Source: UMGS1519 sp050951095 (GTDB taxonomy: Bacteria > Actinomycetota > Coriobacteriia > Coriobacteriales > Eggerthellaceae). From it: DNA of 64,000 nt. Position 1 is the first letter of the stretch. Each line of letters starts with the position of its first letter. Positions 9,379 to 16,531 of this stretch are shown here, in pieces. The notes beneath the pieces were generated by a model. That model was not told where the DNA came from, did no database searches, and saw only the letters and a list, made by a program, of their open reading frames with translations. The translations under genes were made by a program, and so were the position numbers. The stretch spans positions 1 through 64,000 of the forward strand of contig JBMNIQ010000006.1 in the NCBI GenBank assembly GCA_050951095.1, written 5' to 3'.

Positions 9379-10434
9379 CTAGCTCTCCTGCCATGAGTCG
9401 ATGACTATTTTACCCGTTGCCTTGTTAGGAGGAATGAACTTTTCGAATGCTTCTGCAATATCACGCAAATTATATATAGTGTCGATCATCGAAGGGTCTA
9501 CCTTCATGATGCCCTTGTCGAAGAACTCGTTGACCTTCTGCCATTCGATGCCCGGCCAAGGATCGGAATACGACATCCAGGCACCCGTGAGCGTAAGCTC
9601 TTTCCGGTTGATCAGCTCCCACTGCGGAACGGTGAAAGACGGGTTGCTCTTCGGCGTGCCGATGAAGCAAACCGTGCCGCGATTCGCCGCCACCTCGAGC
9701 GAATCGATGATGGTTGCGGGCGTACCGGCCGTATCGAACACATAGTCGAACCGCTTGCCGCCATTCAATGCGAATGCGCGCTGCTGCCAACCCTCTTGCG
9801 AGGTATCTACGAGATTGTCCAACCCCACGTTCTGCGCTTGCCGCAAGCGTGCCGGCGTATGGTTCGAAACAACCACCGTGGAAGCGCCGTAGCCCAAAAG
9901 CTCCTGAGCCGTAAGGATCCCGATGGTGCCGGCGCCGATGACAATGGCATTCGCGCCTTCTTCGAAGCCCGCAAGCTCGATGCCGTGCACGCCGATGGAG
10001 GCGGGCTCGAAGAACGCGCCTTCGAGGTCGGAGACATCATCGCCAAGCGGGAAGATGTTGTCTGCGGGAACGGCAACGTACTCGGCCATGGAGCCGGGAC
10101 GACGGGACCCGATGAAGCTGTAATGCTTGCACAGGCTGTAATGGCCCGCCTTGCAGTCTTCGCATTCGCCGCACGGAACCAGCGGCAGCACGGAGACGCG
10201 CTTGCCTATCAGGGCGCGATCAACCCCAGAGCCGACCTTTGCAACGACGCCCGAGCATTCGTGGCCGAGCGTTTGCGGAAAGCTATGGACGGTGCCCTTC
10301 AACACGCGCGGGACGTCCGATCCGCAGACGCCCGTGTAATGGACGCGGATGACCACCTCGTCCGATTGCGGTTCGGGATCGGGCTGATCCAGGTAGACGA
10401 TCTTGTTGACGGCTTCGACTTGCGTGCCCTTCAT
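9379..10434 (-). CDS. gatD: GatD-like zinc-dependent polyol-phosphate dehydrogenase
   Basis: 351 aa medium-chain dehydrogenase. Catalytic-zinc residues appear as CGSD (Cys37) and GHE (His58-Glu59). The structural zinc site is Cys88, Cys91, Cys94 and Cys102, and the Rossmann motif is GAGTIG near residue 170. Similarity to E. coli galactitol-1-phosphate 5-dehydrogenase is high in diagnostic places: HYSFIGSRRPGSMAEY matches YDFIGSRRDGGFAEY, and GAWMSYSDPWPGIEW matches GSWMNYSSPWPGQEW. The reaction would interconvert a hexitol-1-phosphate and ketohexose-6-phosphate with NAD(P)H. It starts 10 bp after the stop of the TarI-like gene. This pairing copies the TarI-TarJ pair of teichoic acid synthesis, where TarJ is also a medium-chain dehydrogenase. 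I infer a biosynthetic, reductive direction. Confidence 0.85.
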   Translation of the reverse strand: MKGTQVEAVNKIVYLDQPDPEPQSDEVVIRVHYTGVCGSDVPRVLKGTVHSFPQTLGHECSGVVAKVGSGVDRALIGKRVSVLPLVPCGECEDCKAGHYSLCKHYSFIGSRRPGSMAEYVAVPADNIFPLGDDVSDLEGAFFEPASIGVHGIELAGFEEGANAIVIGAGTIGILTAQELLGYGASTVVVSNHTPARLRQAQNVGLDNLVDTSQEGWQQRAFALNGGKRFDYVFDTAGTPATIIDSLEVAANRGTVCFIGTPKSNPSFTVPQWELINRKELTLTGAWMSYSDPWPGIEWQKVNEFFDKGIMKVDPSMIDTIYNLRDIAEAFEKFIPPNKATGKIVIDSWQES

Positions 10435-10443
10435 GAGCGGCTC

Positions 10444-11175
10444 CTAGAAATAGTAGTTATGGAATAGCTTGATAAACGCATCCATATCGTTGCGGTACGT
10501 GATCTTCAGATTGATGAGATCCGTGGGGATGATCTGCATGGGGATATCGTGCGCCAACGCCAAGGCGCCGGCGGACGTGAAGTTATCCAGCTCATCAGGC
10601 GTCATGGTGCTGTACAGCGGCCAGATGAGACCGAACTTGAATGCCTCCGGGCTTGCACCGGAAACGACGGTCTGACGCGGGATGACCTTTTCGAGCATGT
10701 TCGTATCGGGATCCATGCCGTACACGGTATCGTATTGGCATGCGCCCATGGTTGCGCCGCCATGCACCTCGACCGCGGTGGCCAATTCGCCCAGATGGTT
10801 CTCGTCAACATACGGATGCGTGGTGTCGTGAATGAACACCAGGTCATCGTCTTTGGCCGTCTTCGAGGCTTCGATCAAGCCGTTCTTCACGGATTCCGAA
10901 CGGCTGGACCCACCGGCAACGACGGCATAATCGAAATCCTGCAGCTCCAGGTTCGAAATCCATTCGTCCGTGAATCCGACCCAATCGGCGTGGCATACCA
11001 CGATCACCTTATCGGCAAACCTGAGCTTGGCGTACTTCTCCACCAGATAGCTGAACGTCGGCTTGCCCTCAACCTCGACGAACTGTTTCGGAACCGGCGC
11101 GCCGAAGCGCGTGCCGGACCCGCCCATCATCAGCAGAAGGTACTTCTTATGCTTCATGGAATGCTGCTTTTTCAC
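10444..11175 (-). CDS. tarI: TarI/IspD family cytidylyltransferase
   Basis: 243 aa from a GTG at 11175, which has AAGGGG five bases upstream; the in-frame ATG at 11157 lacks a site. The nucleotide-binding loop is MGGSGTRFG followed by PKQFVEVEGKP, closer to TarI (PKQF-x5-GKP) than to typical IspD. The conserved DAxRP becomes DTTHP (HDTTHPYV), so one usually invariant Arg is replaced by His. Near the end INLKIT corresponds to the NIKIT/NIKVT of the family. TarI makes CDP-ribitol from ribitol-5-P and CTP. Here the adjacent GatD-like and GatZ-like genes suggest a hexitol-1-phosphate instead. An alternative is that this is the cell's IspD of the MEP isoprenoid pathway, but the neighbours argue against that. 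Confidence 0.8.
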   Translation of the reverse strand: MKKQHSMKHKKYLLLMMGGSGTRFGAPVPKQFVEVEGKPTFSYLVEKYAKLRFADKVIVVCHADWVGFTDEWISNLELQDFDYAVVAGGSSRSESVKNGLIEASKTAKDDDLVFIHDTTHPYVDENHLGELATAVEVHGGATMGACQYDTVYGMDPDTNMLEKVIPRQTVVSGASPEAFKFGLIWPLYSTMTPDELDNFTSAGALALAHDIPMQIIPTDLINLKITYRNDMDAFIKLFHNYYF

Positions 11176-11291
11176 GTCAACCCCTTGGTCGAATTCATGG
11201 TCGCATACGGTATAACCGTACCACACATTGCCTATTGGACTCATTCCCCGCTGCGGTTTGCAGCGGTTTCATGCGAACGACGCACGGTAGG

Positions 11292-14012
11292 CTACGCCTC
11301 CAGCTGCGTGCCGTCGGCAAGCTCTAAGCGCAGGAACCCGTGATCCGTTTGGCGCTGATGCGGTTCCGGAAGCCGCAGGTAATCACCGTATTGCCGCTCC
11401 AGGAACTTCTCGGCACCGTCTATGATGGGCATGTCGTGGCCCTCGAAGGGCACCCAGCGGATGCCGTCGGCCTCCCCCGCTTCGATGGTGGTGTACGTGG
11501 GAATGAAGCTGGCATAGCGCGTGCCCGGCTTGCCCGCAAGGTACGGGTTCAGGAATTCCGCCGCCAGATGGTAAAGGCGATCGCACAGCTTCACGGGGAA
11601 ATACGGGGCAATGCGCGCGTAGCAATGCAGGTAGTCGTAATCCTCTTTCAAGAGCGGATGCGGATCCGCCAGATCCTCGAGCGCGTATTCCTGCCGACGC
11701 TTGAAGCCCATGGAAGCACGCGCGAACGAACGGGCGGCGATCTCCTGCGCCTTCGCAAGATACCGGTTGTTCGGGGCGGCGTCGAAGGGGAACACATCTA
11801 CCCACAGGCTCTTATCGAAGTGCTTCCCCTCGTTATAGAGCGTGATGTAGTCCGTGCCCTCATGGCGCAAACGGACGTATATGTAATGGATATGGGGGTC
11901 CGTTTCCGGCAGCTGGATGAAATACCCGGGATCGAGCACGGCCGGCCCCTTGGCAACGAACTGCTGATAGTCCGCCCGGAGCATGCCCACATCCAGGTCG
12001 TCATCCCAGGGAATGTAGCCCTCATGCCTCACGGCGCCCAGCATGCTGCCGCCCACCAGGAAGAACTTCGTGCCCAGATAGCCGCAGACGCGCTTGATCT
12101 CCTCTAGCGATTCCAGGCCGTCCTTCTGGATGATATCCGTGATCTGCTGCCGAGCCGGCGTGGGCTCGCTCGCCCAGCTGGAAATATCGCGCGGCAATTC
12201 GATGGTACCGTCCTCGAACGCCACGCTGCGCAGCGGGAACAGGGCATCTTCCCGGATAGTACGCTGCTGGATGGTGCGCTCCCCCATCACGCCGCTTGCC
12301 CGACCGTTGCCGAACAGGCGCGAGACGACGCCCGTCTGGATGGAACGGTAGCGCTTCAGATGCTCGATGCCGCGCAAGTCGCCCGGTCTCAGGGACGAGG
12401 CTTCAGAAAGCATTTTGAAGCGCAAGATGCTTTGGTGCGGCACGCGGTCCATGGGATACAGGCAGAACGTGGCACGGGGATCCTCTACCGCACGCGGGCC
12501 GGGCGTGATGCACAGATACGGCTGCTCGGCATCGTTCGCACCCCAAACCTGCCAGCCTGCTTCATGAGCCAGCTGCACGATAGGCGCGCGAAGCATATCG
12601 AAGTCCTTGCGCAGCGCAGCCAGAGAAAGCTCCGTCATATCCGAGAAGTAGCCATGGTAGAACACCGCTCCGACGCACGTGTCGCCGAACGCGAACGCCT
12701 TGCCGGACAGCAGCGGCTTCAGGCATTCGTATACCCGGAACGCCCACGAGGCATGCTGCCGGGCAGTTCCCGCTGCGCGCGCATGGGCGCCGGAGAGCGC
12801 ATGCTCTTCGGCACGAGCGTCCTTGACCACGGCGGAATCGCGTGCCGGGGATTCGCCCTTGCTCTCAGCGAATGCCGCTTCGGCAAGTGCGGCAAGGCGC
12901 TCCGTGGCACCGTAGCCGATGCCCTCGAAGTAATCGTCCGCAAATCGCGCGAAAGAATTGCCCTGCTTGTCCGCGCCCTTCATGACCGCGCGTGCGAGTT
13001 CGCCGGCCTGCATGAAAGAGCAATCCGGGAACTGCTGCAAGGGGTCGATATTCAATCCGGGCGATACGCGATACGAATCGATATCGGGCACGTAGAAATA
13101 CGTGGGAACGCCCAGAAGCGCCGCTTCGAACGAAATGGCGGAATAGTCGCTGATGGCAGCATCGGCCAGACCGAGCAGCTCGCTGCTTTCCGCATCGCGC
13201 ACGAACAGCACGTTCGGATAGCGGCTGGCCAGAGAATGGTCCCAGCCGTCATCGAGCGGATGCCCTTTCACGATGAGCTGGCAGTCGAATGGTTCGAAAG
13301 CGCTTGCAAGCGCCTCGACTTCCCGCGTCAGCCAGCCGTGCATGCCGGGGCCTTTGCGAAGCGTGGGCACGTACACGACGCGGAATGCCTCGCCGCTCAA
13401 ACGCGGATTGCGCTCGCGGATGCGCTGCACTGCGCACCGGTAGGCGGAATCCGGGGCCGGGTCGAGCAGATAGTCCATGCGCGGCAGCCCCAGGGGAAGC
13501 ACGCGGTCCTCAGGATAGCCGAACGCACGGGCATATGCCGGGACGGCACCGGGACCGGCCGCAACGACCCAGTCGTAATTCGCATGCATATGCAGCTTAC
13601 GCGCTTCCTCGCCCGTTCTGCCGGCATCCGTATCAAGGCTCTGGTATCCGAATTTCTTGATAGCGCCCAGCGCATGCCAAATCTGGATGACCTTCGTCTG
13701 AGCATCCAGCTTCGGAACGGAGATGGACGGGATATAGCCGTCGACGATGCAGACGCGCGATTCCGCCACTTTGCGGCTCATCTCCAGCACAGAGCGTGCG
13801 AAGCCGGCCTTGTCGACGGTCTCGGGGTCGCTGATGCAGACATCGATGGCGACACCGGGCATGCGCGATTCCAGCTCTTCGGAGAGCATGCGGAAGTCAA
13901 GCGATTCCTGGCTGCTCTGACGCGAGAGCAACGTGATCTTGTCCTGCTTCGGGATATGGGAATCCACCGCATGGAGCAGATCCATGCCTGCTTCGACGAT
14001 GTCCAGATTCAT
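11292..14012 (-). CDS. Fusion of CDP-glycerol glycerophosphotransferase (TagF-like) and LicD domains
   Basis: 906 aa. Residues about 60-380 form a TagF-like GT-B domain: IQIWHALGAIKKFG (His near 115), VYVPTLRK, VKGHPLDD near 245 and ISDYSAISFEAALLG near 285-300. These match the WHG, KxHP and TDYSS motifs of CDP-glycerol polymerases. Residues about 439-464 hold a decayed LicD core (GDTCVGAVFYHGYFSDMTEL). Residues about 652-677 hold an intact one (GGSMLGAVRHEGYIPWDDDL). The protein probably adds glycerol-phosphate with the first domain and another phospho-substituent with the last, at the inner membrane face. It follows tagD by 25 bp, so the maker of CDP-glycerol and its user are co-transcribed. 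The fusion is unusual and, with the dead middle domain, noteworthy. Confidence 0.88.
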   Translation of the reverse strand: MNLDIVEAGMDLLHAVDSHIPKQDKITLLSRQSSQESLDFRMLSEELESRMPGVAIDVCISDPETVDKAGFARSVLEMSRKVAESRVCIVDGYIPSISVPKLDAQTKVIQIWHALGAIKKFGYQSLDTDAGRTGEEARKLHMHANYDWVVAAGPGAVPAYARAFGYPEDRVLPLGLPRMDYLLDPAPDSAYRCAVQRIRERNPRLSGEAFRVVYVPTLRKGPGMHGWLTREVEALASAFEPFDCQLIVKGHPLDDGWDHSLASRYPNVLFVRDAESSELLGLADAAISDYSAISFEAALLGVPTYFYVPDIDSYRVSPGLNIDPLQQFPDCSFMQAGELARAVMKGADKQGNSFARFADDYFEGIGYGATERLAALAEAAFAESKGESPARDSAVVKDARAEEHALSGAHARAAGTARQHASWAFRVYECLKPLLSGKAFAFGDTCVGAVFYHGYFSDMTELSLAALRKDFDMLRAPIVQLAHEAGWQVWGANDAEQPYLCITPGPRAVEDPRATFCLYPMDRVPHQSILRFKMLSEASSLRPGDLRGIEHLKRYRSIQTGVVSRLFGNGRASGVMGERTIQQRTIREDALFPLRSVAFEDGTIELPRDISSWASEPTPARQQITDIIQKDGLESLEEIKRVCGYLGTKFFLVGGSMLGAVRHEGYIPWDDDLDVGMLRADYQQFVAKGPAVLDPGYFIQLPETDPHIHYIYVRLRHEGTDYITLYNEGKHFDKSLWVDVFPFDAAPNNRYLAKAQEIAARSFARASMGFKRRQEYALEDLADPHPLLKEDYDYLHCYARIAPYFPVKLCDRLYHLAAEFLNPYLAGKPGTRYASFIPTYTTIEAGEADGIRWVPFEGHDMPIIDGAEKFLERQYGDYLRLPEPHQRQTDHGFLRLELADGTQLEA

Positions 14013-14037
14013 GCTACGCCCCCGTCCGATCAGCCAG

Positions 14038-14451
14038 CTATTCCTTATGGGGAACGTTGCTGATATTCAGATTCTCCTTGACCTGGGTGGTGGAGATGCC
14101 GGGCGTACGGTCCAGGTACACCACTTCGCAGTAATCCTTCAGGTATTCGAAGCGGTCGGATCCTGCCCAATCGCCGCCCATGACAACGGTGTCGATGTGG
14201 TATTCCTTCACGTCGTTGATCTTCTGCTCCCAGTTGTCTTCGGGAATGACCAGGTCCACGTAGCGGATTGCCTCCAGCATTTCCTTACGCGTCTCGTAGG
14301 TATAGAACGATTTCTTCCCCTTGGAAGCGTTGAATTCGTCGGTGGACAACGCAACCACCAGATAGTCTCCCAGCGCACGTGCGCGCCTCAGAAGACGGAT
14401 ATGCCCGTAATGCAGCAAATCGAACGTTCCGTACGTCAGGATTCTCTTCAC
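14038..14451 (-). CDS. tagD: Glycerol-3-phosphate cytidylyltransferase
   Basis: 137 aa, the expected family length. The nucleotidyltransferase signature GTFDLLHYGH (HxGH at residues 14-17) and the C-terminal RTPGISTTQVKENL (family RTxGISTT) are both present. It makes CDP-glycerol from sn-glycerol-3-phosphate and CTP, the donor for glycerol-phosphate units of teichoic-acid-like polymers. It is the first gene of the tagD-(tagF-licD)-tarI-gatD-gatZ transcript. A promoter candidate lies at 14497-14525 and AAGGAGC lies just before the ATG. Confidence 0.93.
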   Translation of the reverse strand: MKRILTYGTFDLLHYGHIRLLRRARALGDYLVVALSTDEFNASKGKKSFYTYETRKEMLEAIRYVDLVIPEDNWEQKINDVKEYHIDTVVMGGDWAGSDRFEYLKDYCEVVYLDRTPGISTTQVKENLNISNVPHKE

Positions 14452-14496
14452 GGTAGCTCCTTCAATCGAGGGGCGCGTTCGCCCCTGCGCAAATCG

Positions 14497-14525
14497 AATG
14501 TACCAGCTACTTTACAATGACTTAA
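14497..14525 (-). promoter_or_regulatory. Promoter candidate for the tagD operon
   Basis: Minus-strand TTAAGT (14520-14525) and TACATT (14497-14502) are separated by 17 bp, about 45 bp before the tagD ATG. The short leader contains a small GC-rich hairpin (14470-14485). Confidence 0.5.
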
Positions 14526-14554
14526 CGAGATTGGCACCACTAACACCATAACCC

Positions 14555-14613
14555 CCCCTGCGGCAGAGGTGCGCATTCAACGCAAAATGCGCATTTCGCC
14601 ACTGCTGCAGGGG
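14555..14613. repeat. Large imperfect stem-loop between tagH-like gene and tagD
   Basis: CCCCTGC (14555-14561) pairs with GCAGGGG (14607-14613). Inside it GGCAG pairs with CTGCT, and the tip is a 7-bp helix (14571-14577 with 14586-14592) around an 8-nt loop. No U-run follows on either strand, so it is not an ordinary intrinsic terminator. It could still slow or end transcription from the exporter genes, or mark a regulatory site just upstream of the tagD promoter. Confidence 0.6.
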
Positions 14614-14634
14614 TCGTAAAACGCCTGATAAACG

Positions 14635-15576
14635 CTACTTGTTCATCTCATCGTACAGCGCGATGGCCTCATCGATATCGCCATCGAACACTTTGCTGCC
14701 ATGATCGAGCACGATGCCGCGGCTGCAGAATTCCCGTGCGGCACCCGTGGAATGCGTGACGAACAGCACCGTCACGTTCTCGTCGGTCATGATCTTCCGG
14801 ATGCGTTTAATGCACTTGCGCTTGAACTTGCGGTCGCCGACGGAGAGCGCTTCGTCGATGATCAGGATCTCGGGATCGACGCTGACGGCGAATGCGAAGC
14901 CCAAACGCGACTTCATGCCGCTGGAATACGTACGGTAAGGCTGGTCGATATAGACGCCCAAGGCCGCGAATTTTACCACTTCGGGCTCAATCTTCTCGAT
15001 CTCCTCCTCGGTGAGGCCCATGACCTGCCCGCGCAGATGGATATTCTCGCGCCCGGTCAGGTTCTTGTCGAAGCCGGCCTTCAATTCCAGCAACGCGCTG
15101 ACGCGCCCGTTCACGTGAATCTCGCCGGACGTGGGATACGTCACGCCCGTAATCATCTTCAGGCACGTGGATTTGCCGGCGCCGTTCGATCCCAGGAATG
15201 CGACGGCCTCGCCGCGGCGAATCTTGAACGAAAGATTGTTGTTCGCATTCACACTTCCCAAGGACAGGGAATCCGGGCACATGCCGAAAATGTCCAGGAA
15301 CCGCGCGCGGTCGTTCTTGTACAGGTTATACGTCTTCGTTACATGATCGAACTCGATGATGACCTCGTCGGAGATGGCGGTCTTCACATTCGATTTTTCG
15401 TGCGGCGTTTCGGGTTGCACCTTTTTCCCAGCCTGGGCGGAAGCGGCACCGGCGTTGCCGGCGTCGACTGCCGCCGGCGTACCCGCCGCTGAAGCTGTCT
15501 TCTGTCCCTGGACGGCGTCCGGGGATTCGATCGTCCCCGGAGTCAAAGCCGTGTTCTGCGTTTCGTTAGAGGACAT
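14635..15576 (-). CDS. tagH: Teichoic-acid-type ABC transporter ATP-binding protein
   Basis: 313 aa from the ATG at 15576 (GGAGGTGGCTG directly upstream), overlapping the permease gene by 11 bp. A Thr/Ala/Lys-rich N-terminal stretch of about 65 residues precedes the ATPase. Walker A is GSNGAGKST, the ABC signature YSSGMKSRL, and Walker B LIIDEALSVGD. The last two are typical of the TagH/Wzt/KpsT polysaccharide-export branch. With the permease it should flip a lipid-linked surface polymer across the membrane. The gene ends shortly after the nucleotide-binding domain, so the substrate-recognition C-terminal domain of Wzt or TagH is absent. Confidence 0.9.
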   Translation of the reverse strand: MSSNETQNTALTPGTIESPDAVQGQKTASAAGTPAAVDAGNAGAASAQAGKKVQPETPHEKSNVKTAISDEVIIEFDHVTKTYNLYKNDRARFLDIFGMCPDSLSLGSVNANNNLSFKIRRGEAVAFLGSNGAGKSTCLKMITGVTYPTSGEIHVNGRVSALLELKAGFDKNLTGRENIHLRGQVMGLTEEEIEKIEPEVVKFAALGVYIDQPYRTYSSGMKSRLGFAFAVSVDPEILIIDEALSVGDRKFKRKCIKRIRKIMTDENVTVLFVTHSTGAAREFCSRGIVLDHGSKVFDGDIDEAIALYDEMNK

Positions 15577-16381
15577 CAGCCACCTCCTCGTGCGTACGCC
15601 GATAGATGAAGCACATGAAGGCAATCTGGAGCGCGAAGATAACCAGGAACACGATCAAGAACAGGGGATCCTGCCAGATCCAGGTCTTGTAGTAGAACGC
15701 GGAGCGCATGGATTCCGCGAAGAACGTGATCGGGTCAATGTAGAACACATACGTCATGAACGGCACATGCTCCACCACGGCGCTGACGCTGAAGATCACG
15801 CCGGACAGCCAGAAAAGCGGCTGCTGCAGCGCATGAAGCAACTGGTTGAAGTCCTTGCTCATAGCGGACATGAACGAGCACATGACGCCGAAGCACCACC
15901 AGAACGCGTACATGAGCAAGGCGATGACGGGAACCTGCAGCAGGTACACGTCAAGCGAGCCGCCGCACAGCAGGTAGATTACGAACAGAGCCACCAACAA
16001 GCACGCTTCGATGAACATGTTCGACTTCGACACGATCGTGGGGATGCAAGAGAGTGGGAACTTGATCTTGTTCACCAGATACGTGTAGCGCTTCAGCGCA
16101 TTCGAACCGCTGCCCAGCTGGTCCTGCATGAAGAACCACGGAATCAAACCGGCCATGAGCCAGATGATATACGGCAGGTTGCTCGCAGACATATGCTCCT
16201 GTTTCAGTCCGACCTCCAAGGCGAACCAGAACACGAGAATGTACATCGTGGGACGTACGAACAGCCACGCCCGGCCCAATGCGGCTCCGCGCGACTTTTT
16301 CACCATATCGAACTTGGCCAGCTGGTTGACCTGCTTGCGCCAAGACCAATTGTCTTTAAGTATCGTAGAGAGGGTACTCAC
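15566..16381 (-). CDS. tagG: Teichoic-acid-type ABC transporter permease
   Basis: 271 aa from a GTG at 16381 (AAAGGG five bases upstream; another GTG at 16387 is too close to that site). About six hydrophobic segments follow an amphipathic start that includes KDNWSWRKQVNQL. This pattern is standard for ABC-2 polysaccharide exporters (TagG, Wzm, RfbA). The gene is translationally coupled with the ATPase gene through an 11-bp overlap. The pair exports the polymer whose synthesis is encoded downstream. Confidence 0.9.
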   Translation of the reverse strand: MSTLSTILKDNWSWRKQVNQLAKFDMVKKSRGAALGRAWLFVRPTMYILVFWFALEVGLKQEHMSASNLPYIIWLMAGLIPWFFMQDQLGSGSNALKRYTYLVNKIKFPLSCIPTIVSKSNMFIEACLLVALFVIYLLCGGSLDVYLLQVPVIALLMYAFWWCFGVMCSFMSAMSKDFNQLLHALQQPLFWLSGVIFSVSAVVEHVPFMTYVFYIDPITFFAESMRSAFYYKTWIWQDPLFLIVFLVIFALQIAFMCFIYRRTHEEVADVL

Positions 16382-16415
16382 GTACACCCTTTCGTCAGCT
16401 GAAAACTAATAGCAG

Positions 16416-16424
16416 AATATAGCA
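16416..16424 (-). promoter_or_regulatory. Extended -10 promoter candidate for the ABC exporter genes
   Basis: Minus-strand TGCTATATT fits an extended -10 element 35 bp before the tagG start. No convincing -35 is seen, as is common for extended -10 promoters. Confidence 0.35.
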
Positions 16425-16531
16425 CGCAGCGGGTAGAGCTGCTTCCACGGTACGCAATCGGCGCCCTGAACGGGGCAGAGCGTACAGTGCTTGGAATCGC
16501 GCTTTCACACTCCGACCAGACGGCGCCTGCT

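Noticed and set aside
7988..10434. gatZ and gatD as a galactitol or tagatose catabolic operon
   Set aside because: No galactitol PTS, GatY/KbaY aldolase, kinase or sugar regulator is present; the genes share a transcript with tagD, tagF-licD and a TarI-like gene instead.
10444..11175. Housekeeping ispD of the MEP pathway
   Set aside because: Not excluded, but PKQF-x5-GKP, the altered DTTHP, the adjacent TarJ-like dehydrogenase and the absence of other MEP genes nearby favour a TarI-type role.
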